Shown here in pieces: positions 17,051-27,870 of a stretch of DNA of 64,000 bases. The DNA is from Candidatus Enterococcus courvalinii. GTDB lineage: Bacteria; Bacillota; Bacilli; Lactobacillales; Enterococcaceae. Position numbers and translations under genes: made by a program. Each line of letters begins with the position of its first letter. The stretch's first letter is position 1. Location of the stretch: contig NZ_JAFLWI010000006.1 of NCBI RefSeq assembly GCF_017315945.1, positions 233,410-297,409 of the forward strand, read 5' to 3'. Under the pieces are notes generated by a model. The model ran no database searches. It had not been told where the DNA came from and worked only from the letters and a program-made list of their open reading frames with translations.

Positions 17051-17762
17051 GGCGAGTGAACCTCCCTTTTTGCAATCTTCGAGAAAAATAGAGAAAGGAC
17101 AAAACACTTATAAATAAGCTAACAAAAGTTAAAGTGAGAAGAGTTTGAATGATTCCTTTAAATGTATCAACAAGCAAAAACTCAGTCGTAAAATCAATCT
17201 GAAAAAAAGCTTCTTGATTGATAGGAATGGTCAATCCACTAACTGAAGAAGGAATAGAGAAATCAGGAAACTTAAATATGGTAAGAACAGTTAAGTTTAT
17301 TTTTTGGAGCAGGGTTTCGTAGAGATGTTGGAAACTGATACTCCATAATAATAAACCTAAACAAGCGACAGCAATTGGTACAAACATTTGCGTGTAGACA
17401 AAGAAGAATAATTTTTTTTGAGAAAATCCAGTCAAACGCCAATTCATCAATTCTTGTCGATTTTGTTTTAAGATATGGATGAAAAAGAAGAAAAAACAAA
17501 GCGCAAAGCAAAGGACAAGAACCAAAATAACGGATGAATAGAAGTGACTAACACTATCCAGTTGTGGAATCTTTTCTTCTTGGCTAGTTGAACTAAAGAT
17601 AGTTAAACGGTTTTGGATTTGTTCGTGTAGGGTAGTTTGTAAATTATATAAATTAAAAGAGATGAGTAACAAAAAAGCAAAGAAACTAGAAAATAAAGTA
17701 TATACAATTGTTTGCTTTTTATAATATGCTAAACGCGCAATAGCATAACGGATTATTTTCAT
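17034..17762 (-). CDS. Small ABC-type permease-like membrane protein
   Basis: The 242-residue protein has four hydrophobic segments: ~18-40, ~75-97, ~122-144 and ~205-228, with an extracytoplasmic loop before helix 2 and a larger one between helices 3 and 4. The arrangement recalls a FtsX/MacB permease with a short external domain. The GTG at 17771 lies inside the ribosome site GAGGTG, so the ATG at 17762 is used. It is upstream of and overlaps the P-loop-less ATPase-like gene, so both likely form one complex. No specific family was recognised. Confidence 0.55.
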   Translation of the reverse strand: MKIIRYAIARLAYYKKQTIVYTLFSSFFAFLLLISFNLYNLQTTLHEQIQNRLTIFSSTSQEEKIPQLDSVSHFYSSVILVLVLCFALCFFFFFIHILKQNRQELMNWRLTGFSQKKLFFFVYTQMFVPIAVACLGLLLWSISFQHLYETLLQKINLTVLTIFKFPDFSIPSSVSGLTIPINQEAFFQIDFTTEFLLVDTFKGIIQTLLTLTFVSLFISVLSFLYFSRRLQKGRFTRHETTK

Positions 17763-17874
17763 ACTTTTCACCTCTATTAAAGTATAAAAAATGAATATGA
17801 ATAAAGTATGAAATTCTTTTTGAGAAATTACGAGTTATTTTTCAAAGAGGGGGGAATCTGTTATTTGAGAGTAC

Positions 17875-17910
17875 AAAAAAGCGTGAGAAGTTAGTTTCTC
17901 ACGCTTTTTT
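17875..17910. terminator. Bidirectional terminator
   Basis: AAAAAAGCGTGAGAA pairs with TTCTCACGCTTTTTT around a short loop. It ends ltaS on the minus strand. Confidence 0.85.
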
Positions 17911-17916
17911 GATTGT

Positions 17917-20046
17917 TTATTCTTTTGAAGAAGCATCAGGTGTTGGTGTACCGTTTATTTCTTGGTAGGTTTTTGTTTCATAAAGATCAGTTGTAGATTT
18001 GTTACCATTTTGACTAAATACGCTCGTCGATTTATCACCTAATTTTTTCTCGATTTCAGTCATTTTTTCTAGGCCTTTTTTGTAATCGTAGTTGGCAGAG
18101 TCAATTGGATCAAGGTTGCTATTGGTGTAGAAACGAAGTAAATCACCGTTATTGATTTGATCCGAAACAGCTAATTGTTTTGAAACTTCAACTTTCCATG
18201 CATCGATTTTTGCTTGAACTTCAGGGGAAGGATCAGTAATGGCTTCACCTGTTGCGTTATCATAGATCGTACCACCGTAGTAAGTATAGGTTGGGGTAAC
18301 GAAATCACCATCACGGAAGCTTACCACTTGATCATGATCTTTAGAGAATAGATCTTGTCCAAGTTGAATATAATCTTTGGTATCCACACCTAGTAAGTGA
18401 AGTAATGTTGGTAACGCATCAACTTGTCCGCCGTAAGTATGATTGATCCCGCCGTTTGTTTGACCAGGAACATGAATCATATAAGGGACACGTTGCATTT
18501 GTGCATTATCAAAGTTTGACCAAGTATCACTTGATTTTCCAAGTAGTTCTGCTAAAGTTTTGTTTCTTGAATTTGAAACACCATAGTGGTCACCATACAA
18601 AACGATGACAGAATTATCATATAATCCACTTGATTTCAAATAATTAAAGAATTCTTCGACTGCTGTATCAAGATAATTGGCAGTTGCGAAGTAGCCATTA
18701 ATTGTTTCATCACTGGTTGCTGCCATCGGGAATCCTGCTTCTTCATTCGTAAATTTTGAATAAGGATAGTGGTTCGAGACCGCAATGAATTTTGAATAAA
18801 ATGGCTGTTGTAAATGTTCTAAATACTGAACGGACTGGTCAAAAAATGGCTTGTCATGCAAACCATATTGGAATGAGTTTTCATCGGTTACATCGTAATA
18901 AGATGAGTCAAAGAAATAATCATAACCAAGATTTTTATACGTCTCATTTCTGTTCCAGAAAGTACCAGAGTTTCCGTGGAAAACAGCACTAGTATAATCT
19001 TGTGTTTGATTTAAGATGTCAGGTGCAGCTTGGAAAGTATTTTTCCCACCCAATTGTGTAAAGAGTGATCCTTGGTTTAACCCAAATAGAGAATTTTCCA
19101 TAAGTGTTTCAGCGTCACTCGTTTTTCCAGCTTTGACTTGATGGAAAAAGTTATCAAAGCTATAGGTGCTGTTACTATGGAATAAACTATTAAGGAAGGG
19201 TGTTACTTCATGTTCAGCGCCTGTTTCATCTTTTAATTTGTAATCAATCAGGAATTGTTGGAAACTTTCCAGATGGATATAGATAACGTTTCTTCCTTTT
19301 GCCACGCCAAACATCTCATCGTTTGGTTCAGCATAGTGTTCCTTAACGTAGTTCTCAACTTCTTTCATATCATTGGGGCTTGCTTCAGCGCGAACTTGGT
19401 TTGTTTGATACGTTTGGAAACCATCATAAGCCATAAAAGCATTAAGACCAAGATACTTAACTAAATAATCACGGGAGAATGTTCGAGTTAATAGTTCAGG
19501 ACGATCAGCTTCAGCTAAGAAAAGATTTCCAGAAAAAATCATAACCGCTAATGTGGAAATGGCAAATGCCATACGTGCCCGAATAGGACGTTCATCCATT
19601 TTGATTTTTTTAGTGACTAATAAAACGGTTAAGATTATAAAATCTATCCAATACAATAAATCGTAAGGTCGGAACAAACGGAGGGCGCTTTCACCCAAAC
19701 CACTAGCAACTTTTCCAGCACCTAAAATAGTATTGATGGTAATAAAGTCTGTAAATTCACGATAGTAAGTGACATTTGAAAATACCCACAAAGTGAGTAA
19801 GAAAAAAATCACCATCATCGTGATGTACGAAGCTCTTGCCCGTCTCACATACAAAGCAATACCAAGTAATAATAAAGTAGTCGCAATTGGATTGATAAGT
19901 AGGATGAAGTATTGTACTCCACTTTCAATCCCTAAATTGAAATCAATCAAATAGGCGAAAATTGTTTTTAGCCAAACTAAAACAGCTAACAAAGAAAAAA
20001 ATCCGAGCCGCTTATTTAAAAAAGCGGGCGTTTTTATATGTTTCAA
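17917..20046 (-). CDS. ltaS: Lipoteichoic acid synthase (LtaS family)
   Basis: The ~709-residue protein has five N-terminal membrane helices (within residues 1-205) and a large extracellular sulfatase-like domain. It polymerises glycerol phosphate from phosphatidylglycerol onto the lipid anchor. Catalytic features are HLESFQQFLI (metal-binding Glu), the nucleophilic Thr in AGKTSDAETLM near residue 300, GNSGTFWNR, and the metal site VLYGDHYGVS. The best start is a TTG at 20046, preceded by AAAGGAAGG; the upstream in-frame TTG at 20070 lacks a ribosome site. Enterococci often have two LtaS-type proteins; which one this is cannot be told. Confidence 0.92.
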   Translation of the reverse strand: MKHIKTPAFLNKRLGFFSLLAVLVWLKTIFAYLIDFNLGIESGVQYFILLINPIATTLLLLGIALYVRRARASYITMMVIFFLLTLWVFSNVTYYREFTDFITINTILGAGKVASGLGESALRLFRPYDLLYWIDFIILTVLLVTKKIKMDERPIRARMAFAISTLAVMIFSGNLFLAEADRPELLTRTFSRDYLVKYLGLNAFMAYDGFQTYQTNQVRAEASPNDMKEVENYVKEHYAEPNDEMFGVAKGRNVIYIHLESFQQFLIDYKLKDETGAEHEVTPFLNSLFHSNSTYSFDNFFHQVKAGKTSDAETLMENSLFGLNQGSLFTQLGGKNTFQAAPDILNQTQDYTSAVFHGNSGTFWNRNETYKNLGYDYFFDSSYYDVTDENSFQYGLHDKPFFDQSVQYLEHLQQPFYSKFIAVSNHYPYSKFTNEEAGFPMAATSDETINGYFATANYLDTAVEEFFNYLKSSGLYDNSVIVLYGDHYGVSNSRNKTLAELLGKSSDTWSNFDNAQMQRVPYMIHVPGQTNGGINHTYGGQVDALPTLLHLLGVDTKDYIQLGQDLFSKDHDQVVSFRDGDFVTPTYTYYGGTIYDNATGEAITDPSPEVQAKIDAWKVEVSKQLAVSDQINNGDLLRFYTNSNLDPIDSANYDYKKGLEKMTEIEKKLGDKSTSVFSQNGNKSTTDLYETKTYQEINGTPTPDASSKE

Positions 20047-20282
20047 AGTAACCTTCCTTTCTACACTCAAAAAATAAGGATAAGAGTGTCGTAAAACCCA
20101 TAATACACAACTTACGTATTCTAATCTATTTTACTAGTCGAAGATTTTAGTGTCAATTCTAACCGATGATTTATGGCAGTTGGTTAAGGGATTCTTTAAG
20201 CTTTCTTAGAGGTTTGTGCCTTAAGACAAGCCGTTTGATTTTTGTTATACTGAAAGGTGAGAAAGTAAAAGCAGGTGAATGA

Positions 20283-21458
20283 ATGAAAATAAAAGTAAAA
20301 AAACGAGCAAGCACCCAGTTCAGAAAAGGCTATCCGCTCATTCAAACAGAAGACTTAGTCGATACACAAGTGGACACTACTGAATGGATCGATTTGGTAG
20401 ATCAACAAAATCAATTTGTGGCAAAAGGTTATTTAGGAAAGCAAAACAAAGGAATTGGTTGGGTATTAAGCCGAGTGGATGAACCATTTGATATGGCATT
20501 TTTTGAGGAGAAATTTGCAACAGCTAAAGCAAAACGCACAACTTATTTTAGTGATGACTTAACAAATGCCTTTCGTTTGTTCAATGGTGAAGGGGATGGC
20601 ATCGGTGGTTTGATCATTGATTATTACGATCAGTTTGCTGTCTTTTCTTGGTATAACCAAACACTGTATCTTCATCGAGAGTTACTGATTGAAGCATTTA
20701 AAAAGACATATCCAGAAATTTTAGGTGCGTATGAAAAAATTCGTTTTGATACAAAAGATTTGCCAGAAAGTCAGTTTATTTACGGAAAAAAAGCACCAGA
20801 ACCGTTGACTATAAAAGAAAATGGTGTTCAGTTTGTAACTTATTTAAATGAAGGTTTGATGACGGGTATCTTTTTAGATCAAAAGGAAGTTCGCGGGATG
20901 TTAGTTGATGGGTTAGCGTTAGGGAAATCGGTACTAAATATGTTTAGTTATACAGGTGCTTTTTCGGTTGCGGCTGCAATGGGTGGTGCTGTTGAGACGA
21001 CTAGTGTTGATCTTGCTAAACGAAGCTTGAAAAAAACGCAGGAACAATTTGAAGTCAATGGTTTAGATCTTGAACAACAAAAAATCATAGTTATGGATGT
21101 TTTTGAGTACTTTAAGTATGCGAGTCGTAAACAATTGACTTATGATGTCGTTGTTTTAGATCCGCCAAGTTTTGCCCGCAACAAAAAGAAAGTTTTCCGA
21201 GTGGCAAAAAATTATGGTGAATTGGTCAAAGACAGTCTGGAAATTTTAGCAGATGAAGGAGTGCTGATTGCCTCAACAAATGCGGCGAACGTTACGATTC
21301 AACAATTTCAAAAAATGATTGAAGATGAGTTCATTGCAAAAGGTGTCTCCTATGAGCAAATCGGATTTTATCGCTTACCAAATGATTTTCAAACGATCAA
21401 CACTTTTCCTGAAGGAAATTACTTAAAGGTATTTATTTATAAAATCAATCAGATGTAA
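20283..21458 (+). CDS. RlmI-like 23S rRNA (cytosine-C5) methyltransferase
   Basis: The 391-residue protein has an N-terminal PUA domain (~1-75), a linker domain and a C-terminal Rossmann methyltransferase. SAM-binding motif I is SVLNMFSYTGAFSVAAAMGG near 220; the catalytic region VVVLDPPSFARNKKKVF near 290 matches RlmI/RlmK relatives that methylate C5 of cytosine 1962 in 23S rRNA. The gene is followed 17 bases later by aroD. A TATACT box lies about 30 bases upstream of the start. Confidence 0.88.
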   Translation: MKIKVKKRASTQFRKGYPLIQTEDLVDTQVDTTEWIDLVDQQNQFVAKGYLGKQNKGIGWVLSRVDEPFDMAFFEEKFATAKAKRTTYFSDDLTNAFRLFNGEGDGIGGLIIDYYDQFAVFSWYNQTLYLHRELLIEAFKKTYPEILGAYEKIRFDTKDLPESQFIYGKKAPEPLTIKENGVQFVTYLNEGLMTGIFLDQKEVRGMLVDGLALGKSVLNMFSYTGAFSVAAAMGGAVETTSVDLAKRSLKKTQEQFEVNGLDLEQQKIIVMDVFEYFKYASRKQLTYDVVVLDPPSFARNKKKVFRVAKNYGELVKDSLEILADEGVLIASTNAANVTIQQFQKMIEDEFIAKGVSYEQIGFYRLPNDFQTINTFPEGNYLKVFIYKINQM

Positions 21459-21475
21459 GAAGGGAGTCGTTACGG

Positions 21476-22225
21476 ATGATCCAAGTGAAAAATTTGCAAA
21501 TCGGGACTGGCCGACCAAAAGTTTGTGCGCCATTAACTGGCGTGAACCAAGAAGAAATCTTAAGTGAAGCACGTCTCGCGCGCGAAGCAGGTGCTGACTT
21601 AGTGGAATGGCGCGTCGATTTTTATCAAGAAATCTTGCAATTAGAGAAGGTGCTAGAAACTCTAGTCCTTCTTCAATATGAACTTCAAGGATTACCGTTA
21701 CTTTTTACATTTCGAACGCTGGCTGAGGGCGGAAAACGAGATTTATCGATTAGAGAATATCATGATTTGTACGAAATAGTGGTGACTGAACAGCTGGTCG
21801 ATATGGTAGACATTGAATTGTTTCAGATTGAAAGCTTAGGACGCGGAATGATTGATCGCATCAAAGATCATCACATTCCAATCATTATCAGTAATCATGA
21901 ATTTGAAGAGACACCAGCTGATCCGGTCTTGCTTTATCGCTTAAATATGATGGAACACTTTGGTGCTAGCATCGGAAAATTAGCGATGATGCCACAAACA
22001 GAACAAGATGTTTTTCGCTTGCTTGAATTGACTAAACGAGCAAGTGCCTTTGTTTCAATTCCGTTGATTACTGTGTCAATGGGAGAAATGGGTAAGTTAT
22101 CAAGAGTAGCAGGATGCTTAACGGGTTCAGCAGTTACTTTTGGGGCAATTTCAAAAGCGGCTGCCTCGGCACCAGGACAATTACCTGTGAAAGAACTGCA
22201 ACAAATAATTAAGAGTTTAGCATGA
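21476..22225 (+). CDS. aroD: 3-dehydroquinate dehydratase, type I
   Basis: The 249-residue TIM-barrel enzyme dehydrates 3-dehydroquinate in the shikimate pathway. The catalytic pair is visible: His in IISNHEFEETP near 142 and the Schiff-base Lys in IGKLAMMPQ near 168. Other family segments are GADLVEWRVDF and MGEMGKLSR. The ribosome site AGAAGGGAG is 9 bases before the ATG. Co-directional with the methyltransferase and YbaK genes, but no other aro genes are nearby. Confidence 0.95.
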   Translation: MIQVKNLQIGTGRPKVCAPLTGVNQEEILSEARLAREAGADLVEWRVDFYQEILQLEKVLETLVLLQYELQGLPLLFTFRTLAEGGKRDLSIREYHDLYEIVVTEQLVDMVDIELFQIESLGRGMIDRIKDHHIPIIISNHEFEETPADPVLLYRLNMMEHFGASIGKLAMMPQTEQDVFRLLELTKRASAFVSIPLITVSMGEMGKLSRVAGCLTGSAVTFGAISKAAASAPGQLPVKELQQIIKSLA

Positions 22226-22285
22226 TTGATTATAGTAACTAATGGTACTTTGAATTTATCATGCTGGTTGCAATGAGGTGGAAAT

Positions 22286-22771
22286 ATGGCAAAGAAAAAA
22301 CAAGTAAAAACAAATGCAATTCGACTCGTAGAGCAAAAAAAAATCGCGTATACGGAACACGAATATGAATGGGATGAAAATCATTTAGGTGCGACAGCGA
22401 TTTTTGATCAGATTCCTGGGAGTGAACAACGAATTTTTAAAACATTGGTGGCTGTAGGAAATGTAACTGGTCCGCTAGTCGCTGTCATTCCGGGAGAAAA
22501 TGAGCTGGATTTGAAAAAGCTGGCAAAAGTTTCTGGAAATAAAAAAGTAGAAATGCTTCATTTACGTGAGCTAGAAGCAACTACTGGTTATATTCGTGGT
22601 GGTTGTTCACCAATCGGGATGAAAAAATTATTTCCAACTTATCTCGATCAAATTGCGGAAAACTATGAACAAATCATTATTTCTGCTGGCAAACGAGGCT
22701 TACAAATGGAGTTAGCCCCACAAGCTATTTGCCAATTGACAAATGGAAAATTTGTCGCTATCAAGGTATAA
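22286..22771 (+). CDS. YbaK/EbsC-type aminoacyl-tRNA deacylase
   Basis: The 161-residue protein is a YbaK/ProX editing domain that hydrolyses mischarged Cys-tRNA(Pro) in trans. The conserved catalytic Lys lies in EQRIFKTLVAV near residue 53, and GGCSPIGMKK near 112-121 is the family GxxSP loop. Its N-terminus KKKQVKTNAIRLVEQKKI is typical. It has its own GAGGTGG ribosome site and is followed by a strong terminator. Enterococcal relatives carry the name EbsC. Confidence 0.92.
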   Translation: MAKKKQVKTNAIRLVEQKKIAYTEHEYEWDENHLGATAIFDQIPGSEQRIFKTLVAVGNVTGPLVAVIPGENELDLKKLAKVSGNKKVEMLHLRELEATTGYIRGGCSPIGMKKLFPTYLDQIAENYEQIIISAGKRGLQMELAPQAICQLTNGKFVAIKV

Positions 22772-22775
22772 AACA

Positions 22776-22820
22776 ATCCCCTTCAAGTTAGCATCTCATC
22801 TAACTTGAAGGGGGTTATTT
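22776..22820. terminator. Bidirectional terminator between convergent genes
   Basis: CCCCTTCAAGTTA pairs perfectly with TAACTTGAAGGGG around a 10-base loop, with A- and T-runs outside. Confidence 0.88.
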
Positions 22821-22862
22821 TTATGCGCAATCAATTAATCATTTCATTGGGTGCGTAGTGCT

Positions 22863-24125
22863 TTACATGGATTGTGCTTGTTGACCAGCATTCATGCCAG
22901 AAACATGACCCGTAGCAAAAGCCGCAGTGATATTGAAGCCACCAGTATAACCGTTGACATCCAGTAATTCACCTGCAAAATATAATCCAGCTACTAGTTT
23001 ACTTTCTAAGGTCTTAGGATTAATTTCTTTCAACGACACACCACCGCCAGTTACAAAAGATTTTTCTATCGGAAAAGTTTTGTTTATCAAAAGATGAAAT
23101 TCTTTACATAATTGGACAAAGTCTTGAATTTGTTTTTCCGTTGTCTGTTGGCCAGTTTGTTGTTCCATATTTAGGCGATTTAAATAAAAAGTCAGTAATC
23201 GTTCGGGTAAAAAGCCGTGCCAAGTATTGACCAATGTTTTTTTCGATTGCTGACTCTTAGCAGTTAGTTCTTGAATCAAGTCATGACTGGATCGAGTTGG
23301 GAAACAATCTAGAGAAATTGTAACTGATTCGCCCGTTTTCTTTAGTTCCTGATTAATAAAACTTGAACAGCGTAAGGCAGCAGGTCCTGAAATACCAAAG
23401 TGTGTGAAAAGTAAATCCATAACGTGTTCAGTAATTACTCGTCCCTTTTTATTCAAGACACTTAAAGAAATATCTTGTAAAGACAATCCTTGTAAGGTTT
23501 TTTCTTGAATAAATGGTTCTTCGGAAATCAAGGGAGATTCAGTCGCATATAATGGTGTGATTGTATGACCAACTTTTTTTACCATTTTGTAGCCATCACC
23601 AGTTGAGCCAGTTGATGGATAAGTACGTCCACCAGTTGTTAAAATCACACAAGGAGCTTGGAATTCTTCAAATTCTGTTCGAATGCCATAGATTTGTCCA
23701 TTATTGTGCACCAGTTTTTCAACTTTAGTACCAAAAACTAGCGTGACACCAAGTTCATTAAGACGAGTAATCAATGCTTCGATGATTGTTTTTGATTTAT
23801 TTGTAACGGGGAACATTCGGCCATGATCTTCTTCTTTTAAATGTACACCTTGTGTTTCAAAAAAATTCATAATATCAAAGTTATCAAATTGTGAAAAAGT
23901 GCTATATAAAAATTTTCCGTTTCCGGGGATATGTGCGATTAAATCTTCCACTGGTCGATTGTTTGTAACGTTACAACGCCCACCACCAGTCATTAGCAAT
24001 TTTTTTCCAGCTTTTTTATTTTTTTCAACTAATAGCACTTTGGCACCTTGTTCTGCGGCACTAATAGCTGCCATCATTCCACTGGTACCAGCGCCAACAA
24101 CGATTACATCGTAGTTCGTTTCCAT
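22863..24125 (-). CDS. HI0933-type NAD(P)/FAD-dependent oxidoreductase
   Basis: The 420-residue flavoprotein has a GxGxxG dinucleotide fold at its N-terminus (IVVGAGTSGMMAAISAAEQG), the family box GKKLLMTGGGRCNVTN near 43-58, a middle insertion domain, and the C-terminal FAD box LYFAGELLDVNGYTGGFNI. The in-frame extension to 24197 is not family-like; the ATG at 24125 follows GAGGTGAAGCG. The physiological substrate of this family (YhiN/YtfP-like) is unknown. Transcribed alone, divergent from gdhA. Confidence 0.9.
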   Translation of the reverse strand: METNYDVIVVGAGTSGMMAAISAAEQGAKVLLVEKNKKAGKKLLMTGGGRCNVTNNRPVEDLIAHIPGNGKFLYSTFSQFDNFDIMNFFETQGVHLKEEDHGRMFPVTNKSKTIIEALITRLNELGVTLVFGTKVEKLVHNNGQIYGIRTEFEEFQAPCVILTTGGRTYPSTGSTGDGYKMVKKVGHTITPLYATESPLISEEPFIQEKTLQGLSLQDISLSVLNKKGRVITEHVMDLLFTHFGISGPAALRCSSFINQELKKTGESVTISLDCFPTRSSHDLIQELTAKSQQSKKTLVNTWHGFLPERLLTFYLNRLNMEQQTGQQTTEKQIQDFVQLCKEFHLLINKTFPIEKSFVTGGGVSLKEINPKTLESKLVAGLYFAGELLDVNGYTGGFNITAAFATGHVSGMNAGQQAQSM

Positions 24126-24181
24126 TCGCTTCACCTCACAAGTGAGTGTAGCATATTTCAAAAATAAACGCAGAAAAATTT

Positions 24182-24210
24182 TTGAGTGGCGACCCAAAAT
24201 AAGCTAAAAT
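24182..24210 (+). promoter_or_regulatory. gdhA promoter
   Basis: TTGAGT (24182-24187) and TAAAAT (24205-24210) are 17 bases apart, 31 bases before the gdhA start codon. Confidence 0.6.
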
Positions 24211-24223
24211 AAAAACTAGCTAA

Positions 24224-25591
<1,368 letters not shown>

Positions 25592-25700
25592 ATGTGAAAT
25601 TTTCTTGGAAATATTGAAAGGTTCGTAGATATTTGCTTGAAAAAAAAGTAAAAAAAACGTAAAGTATACCTGTATAGTGAACTTTTAAGGAGGAGAACAA

Positions 25701-27047
25701 ATGGCACACATTCATTTTGACTATTCAAAAGTAGCACCGTTTGTCAACGAACATGAATTAGGTTACATGCAAAGTCAAGTAACAGCGGCTGACAAATTAT
25801 TACGTGAAGGTACAGGCGCAGGTAGCGATTTCTTAGGCTGGATCGATCTACCTACAAATTATGATAAAGAAGAATTTGCACGTATCAAAGAAGCAGCTAA
25901 AAAAATCCAATCTGATTCAGAAGTATTAGTAGTAATCGGTATTGGTGGTTCATATTTAGGTGCACGTGCTGCAATTGATTTCTTGAACCACACTTTCTAC
26001 AACTTATTAGATGGTGACAAACGTAAAGCGCCACAAATCTTTTATGCAGGAAATTCAATCAGCTCAACATACTTAGCTGACTTGATCGAAGTAATTGGTG
26101 ATCGTGATTTTTCTGTGAACGTTATTTCTAAATCAGGAACAACGACAGAACCAGCAATTGCTTTCCGTGTATTCAAAGAATTATTAGTGAAAAAATATGG
26201 TCAAGCAGAAGCAAACAAACGTATTTATGCAACAACTGATAAAGCACGCGGTGCTGTAAAAGTTGAAGCAGATGCTGAAGGTTGGGAATCATTTGTTATT
26301 CCTGATGATATTGGCGGACGTTTTTCTGTATTAACTGCTGTTGGTCTATTACCAATTGCGGTTAGCGGAGCAGATATTGATGCTTTGATGCAAGGTGCGG
26401 CTGATGCAAGTAAAGAATATACAAGTGATAAACTAGAAGAAAACGAAGCTTATCAATATGCAGCAATGCGTAACATTCTTTACCGTAAAGGCAAAGTTAC
26501 AGAATTGTTGATCAACTATGAACCAGGAATGCAATATTTCTCAGAATGGTGGAAACAATTATTTGGGGAATCTGAAGGTAAAGACCAAAAAGGAATCTAT
26601 CCTTCAAGTGCAAACTTCTCTACTGACCTACATTCATTAGGCCAATATATCCAAGAAGGTCGTCGCAATATCTTTGAAACAATCGTTAAAGTGGAAAAAC
26701 CTCGCAAATCAATCACTATTCCTGAACAAGAAGCTGACTTAGATGGGTTAGGTTACTTACAAGGAAAAGAAGTTGACTTTGTTAACACAAAAGCTTTTGA
26801 AGGAACATTATTAGCACATACAGATGGCGATGTGCCAAACTTACTAGTTAAAATTCCAGAAATGGATGCTTACACTTTAGGTTATACCATGTACTTCTTT
26901 GAAATTGCTGTCGGAATTTCTGGTTACTTGAACGGAATCAATCCATTTGACCAACCAGGTGTAGAAGCCTACAAAAAGAACATGTTCGCCCTACTAGGCA
27001 AACCAGGCTTTGAAGACTTAGCAAAAGAATTGAACGAACGTCTATAA
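25701..27047 (+). CDS. pgi: Glucose-6-phosphate isomerase
   Basis: The 448-residue glycolytic enzyme converts glucose-6-phosphate to fructose-6-phosphate. Family signatures are [16 protein letters not shown] near 72, [16 protein letters not shown] near 140 (phosphate site SKSGTT), the [16 protein letters not shown] signature near 198, and the catalytic Glu in [11 protein letters not shown] with His in [16 protein letters not shown] and TAAAGT boxes 17 bases apart lie about 45 bases upstream, and AAGGAGGAG precedes the ATG. Confidence 0.97.
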   Translation: MAHIHFDYSKVAPFVNEHELGYMQSQVTAADKLLREGTGAGSDFLGWIDLPTNYDKEEFARIKEAAKKIQSDSEVLVVIGIGGSYLGARAAIDFLNHTFYNLLDGDKRKAPQIFYAGNSISSTYLADLIEVIGDRDFSVNVISKSGTTTEPAIAFRVFKELLVKKYGQAEANKRIYATTDKARGAVKVEADAEGWESFVIPDDIGGRFSVLTAVGLLPIAVSGADIDALMQGAADASKEYTSDKLEENEAYQYAAMRNILYRKGKVTELLINYEPGMQYFSEWWKQLFGESEGKDQKGIYPSSANFSTDLHSLGQYIQEGRRNIFETIVKVEKPRKSITIPEQEADLDGLGYLQGKEVDFVNTKAFEGTLLAHTDGDVPNLLVKIPEMDAYTLGYTMYFFEIAVGISGYLNGINPFDQPGVEAYKKNMFALLGKPGFEDLAKELNERL

Positions 27048-27063
27048 TAGTTGTAGTAAATGA

Positions 27064-27098
27064 AAGAAGTTGTGGCTTATGTCACAGCTTCTTTTTTT
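27064..27098 (+). terminator. pgi terminator
   Basis: AGAAGTTGTG pairs with CACAGCTTCT around a short loop, followed by seven T. Confidence 0.8.
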
Positions 27099-27130
27099 AG
27101 TAAAGAAAAAGAATTTTATATAGCAAAATA

Positions 27131-27170
27131 AAAAGAGGTTTGCATCGTCTAAGACGTACAAACCTCTTTT
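27131..27170. terminator. Terminator of the 49-residue gene
   Basis: AAAAGAGGTTTG pairs with CAAACCTCTTTT, with T-runs possible on either strand. On the minus strand it follows the small gene at 27218. Confidence 0.8.
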
Positions 27171-27217
27171 AGATTTTTTCCGAGAATGATTTAGATATCA
27201 TGGGGGTGGCCAGCTCC

Positions 27218-27367
27218 TTAATTAGATTCATGTAATGCTCGGACAGCTTGTTCGATTGTAATACCGAAAGCGACATTGTGTTCATTTTTTGCGTCAATTG
27301 CCATAAAACGATTGGTTGAAGTGTCGAAGGCTACGCGATAAGTCATATTTGTTTTGTTAAAAGTCAT
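27218..27367 (-). CDS. Small conserved-looking protein, 49 residues
   Basis: A minus-strand ATG at 27367 with a strong AAAGGAGGAA site seven bases upstream opens a 49-codon frame: MTFNKTNMTYRVAFDTSTNR at the start and ITIEQAVRALHESN at the end. It is soluble, probably a small alpha/beta fold, with no membrane segment. A terminator lies about 50 bases after its stop. Ribosome site, terminator and lack of a competing frame support it as a real gene. No family recognised. Confidence 0.65.
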   Translation of the reverse strand: MTFNKTNMTYRVAFDTSTNRFMAIDAKNEHNVAFGITIEQAVRALHESN

Positions 27368-27523
27368 GTTTCGTTCCTCCTTTCAATTTATTGAGATAAA
27401 GTCGAGAAATTTTCAGTTAAATTCTCTGTAAACTTCCAAACTCATCTGTAGTGTAGCACCAACTTATTTTTCTTGCAATTAAGAGGTATCTATAAACGAA
27501 TGTTTTATTTAAAACAAAAGAAA

Positions 27524-27598
27524 TCAACGATCTTCTGTTAATCCAATGAGTAGACCAATTGTTAAAGTAATAAAGATTACTGCTTGAATAAGAACCAT
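27524..27598 (-). CDS. 24-residue hydrophobic peptide, toxin-like
   Basis: A minus-strand ATG at 27598 follows AAAAGGAGGGATAAGC. The product, MVLIQAVIFITLTIGLLIGL then TEDR, is a single membrane helix with a charged C-terminal tail, which is the build of type I toxins and small membrane regulators. An antisense RNA or a clear terminator was not found. It could also be a small accessory membrane peptide. It lies between the 49-residue gene and the DUF2187-like gene. Confidence 0.45.
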   Translation of the reverse strand: MVLIQAVIFITLTIGLLIGLTEDR

Positions 27599-27870
27599 GC
27601 TTATCCCTCCTTTTACTCAGTGTATGAAAAAACAGAAAAAACTACACGAACAAGAAGCAACTAAAAAAGAACAGTTTTGTCACCTTTCTTACGTGACGAA
27701 AAAATAGGGGATTTAAGTGATATTAAATAAAAAGTGAGATAACTTTATATTTGGTTAAATTCCTGATATTTTAAAGAAAAAAATACGAAAAAATAAAATA
27801 AAACGTTTTCAATCAGTTGGTTTTCTGTTATTATAAATAAAACAAATAATAATTAAGGAAGTGAATTTTG
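27599..27870 (+). promoter_or_regulatory. Intergenic region with promoter for the DUF2187-like gene
   Basis: A/T-rich. TTTTCA and TATTAT boxes with about 17 bases between them lie 40-65 bases before the start at 27871. The minus-strand peptide must also have its promoter here. Nothing else stands out. Confidence 0.4.
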
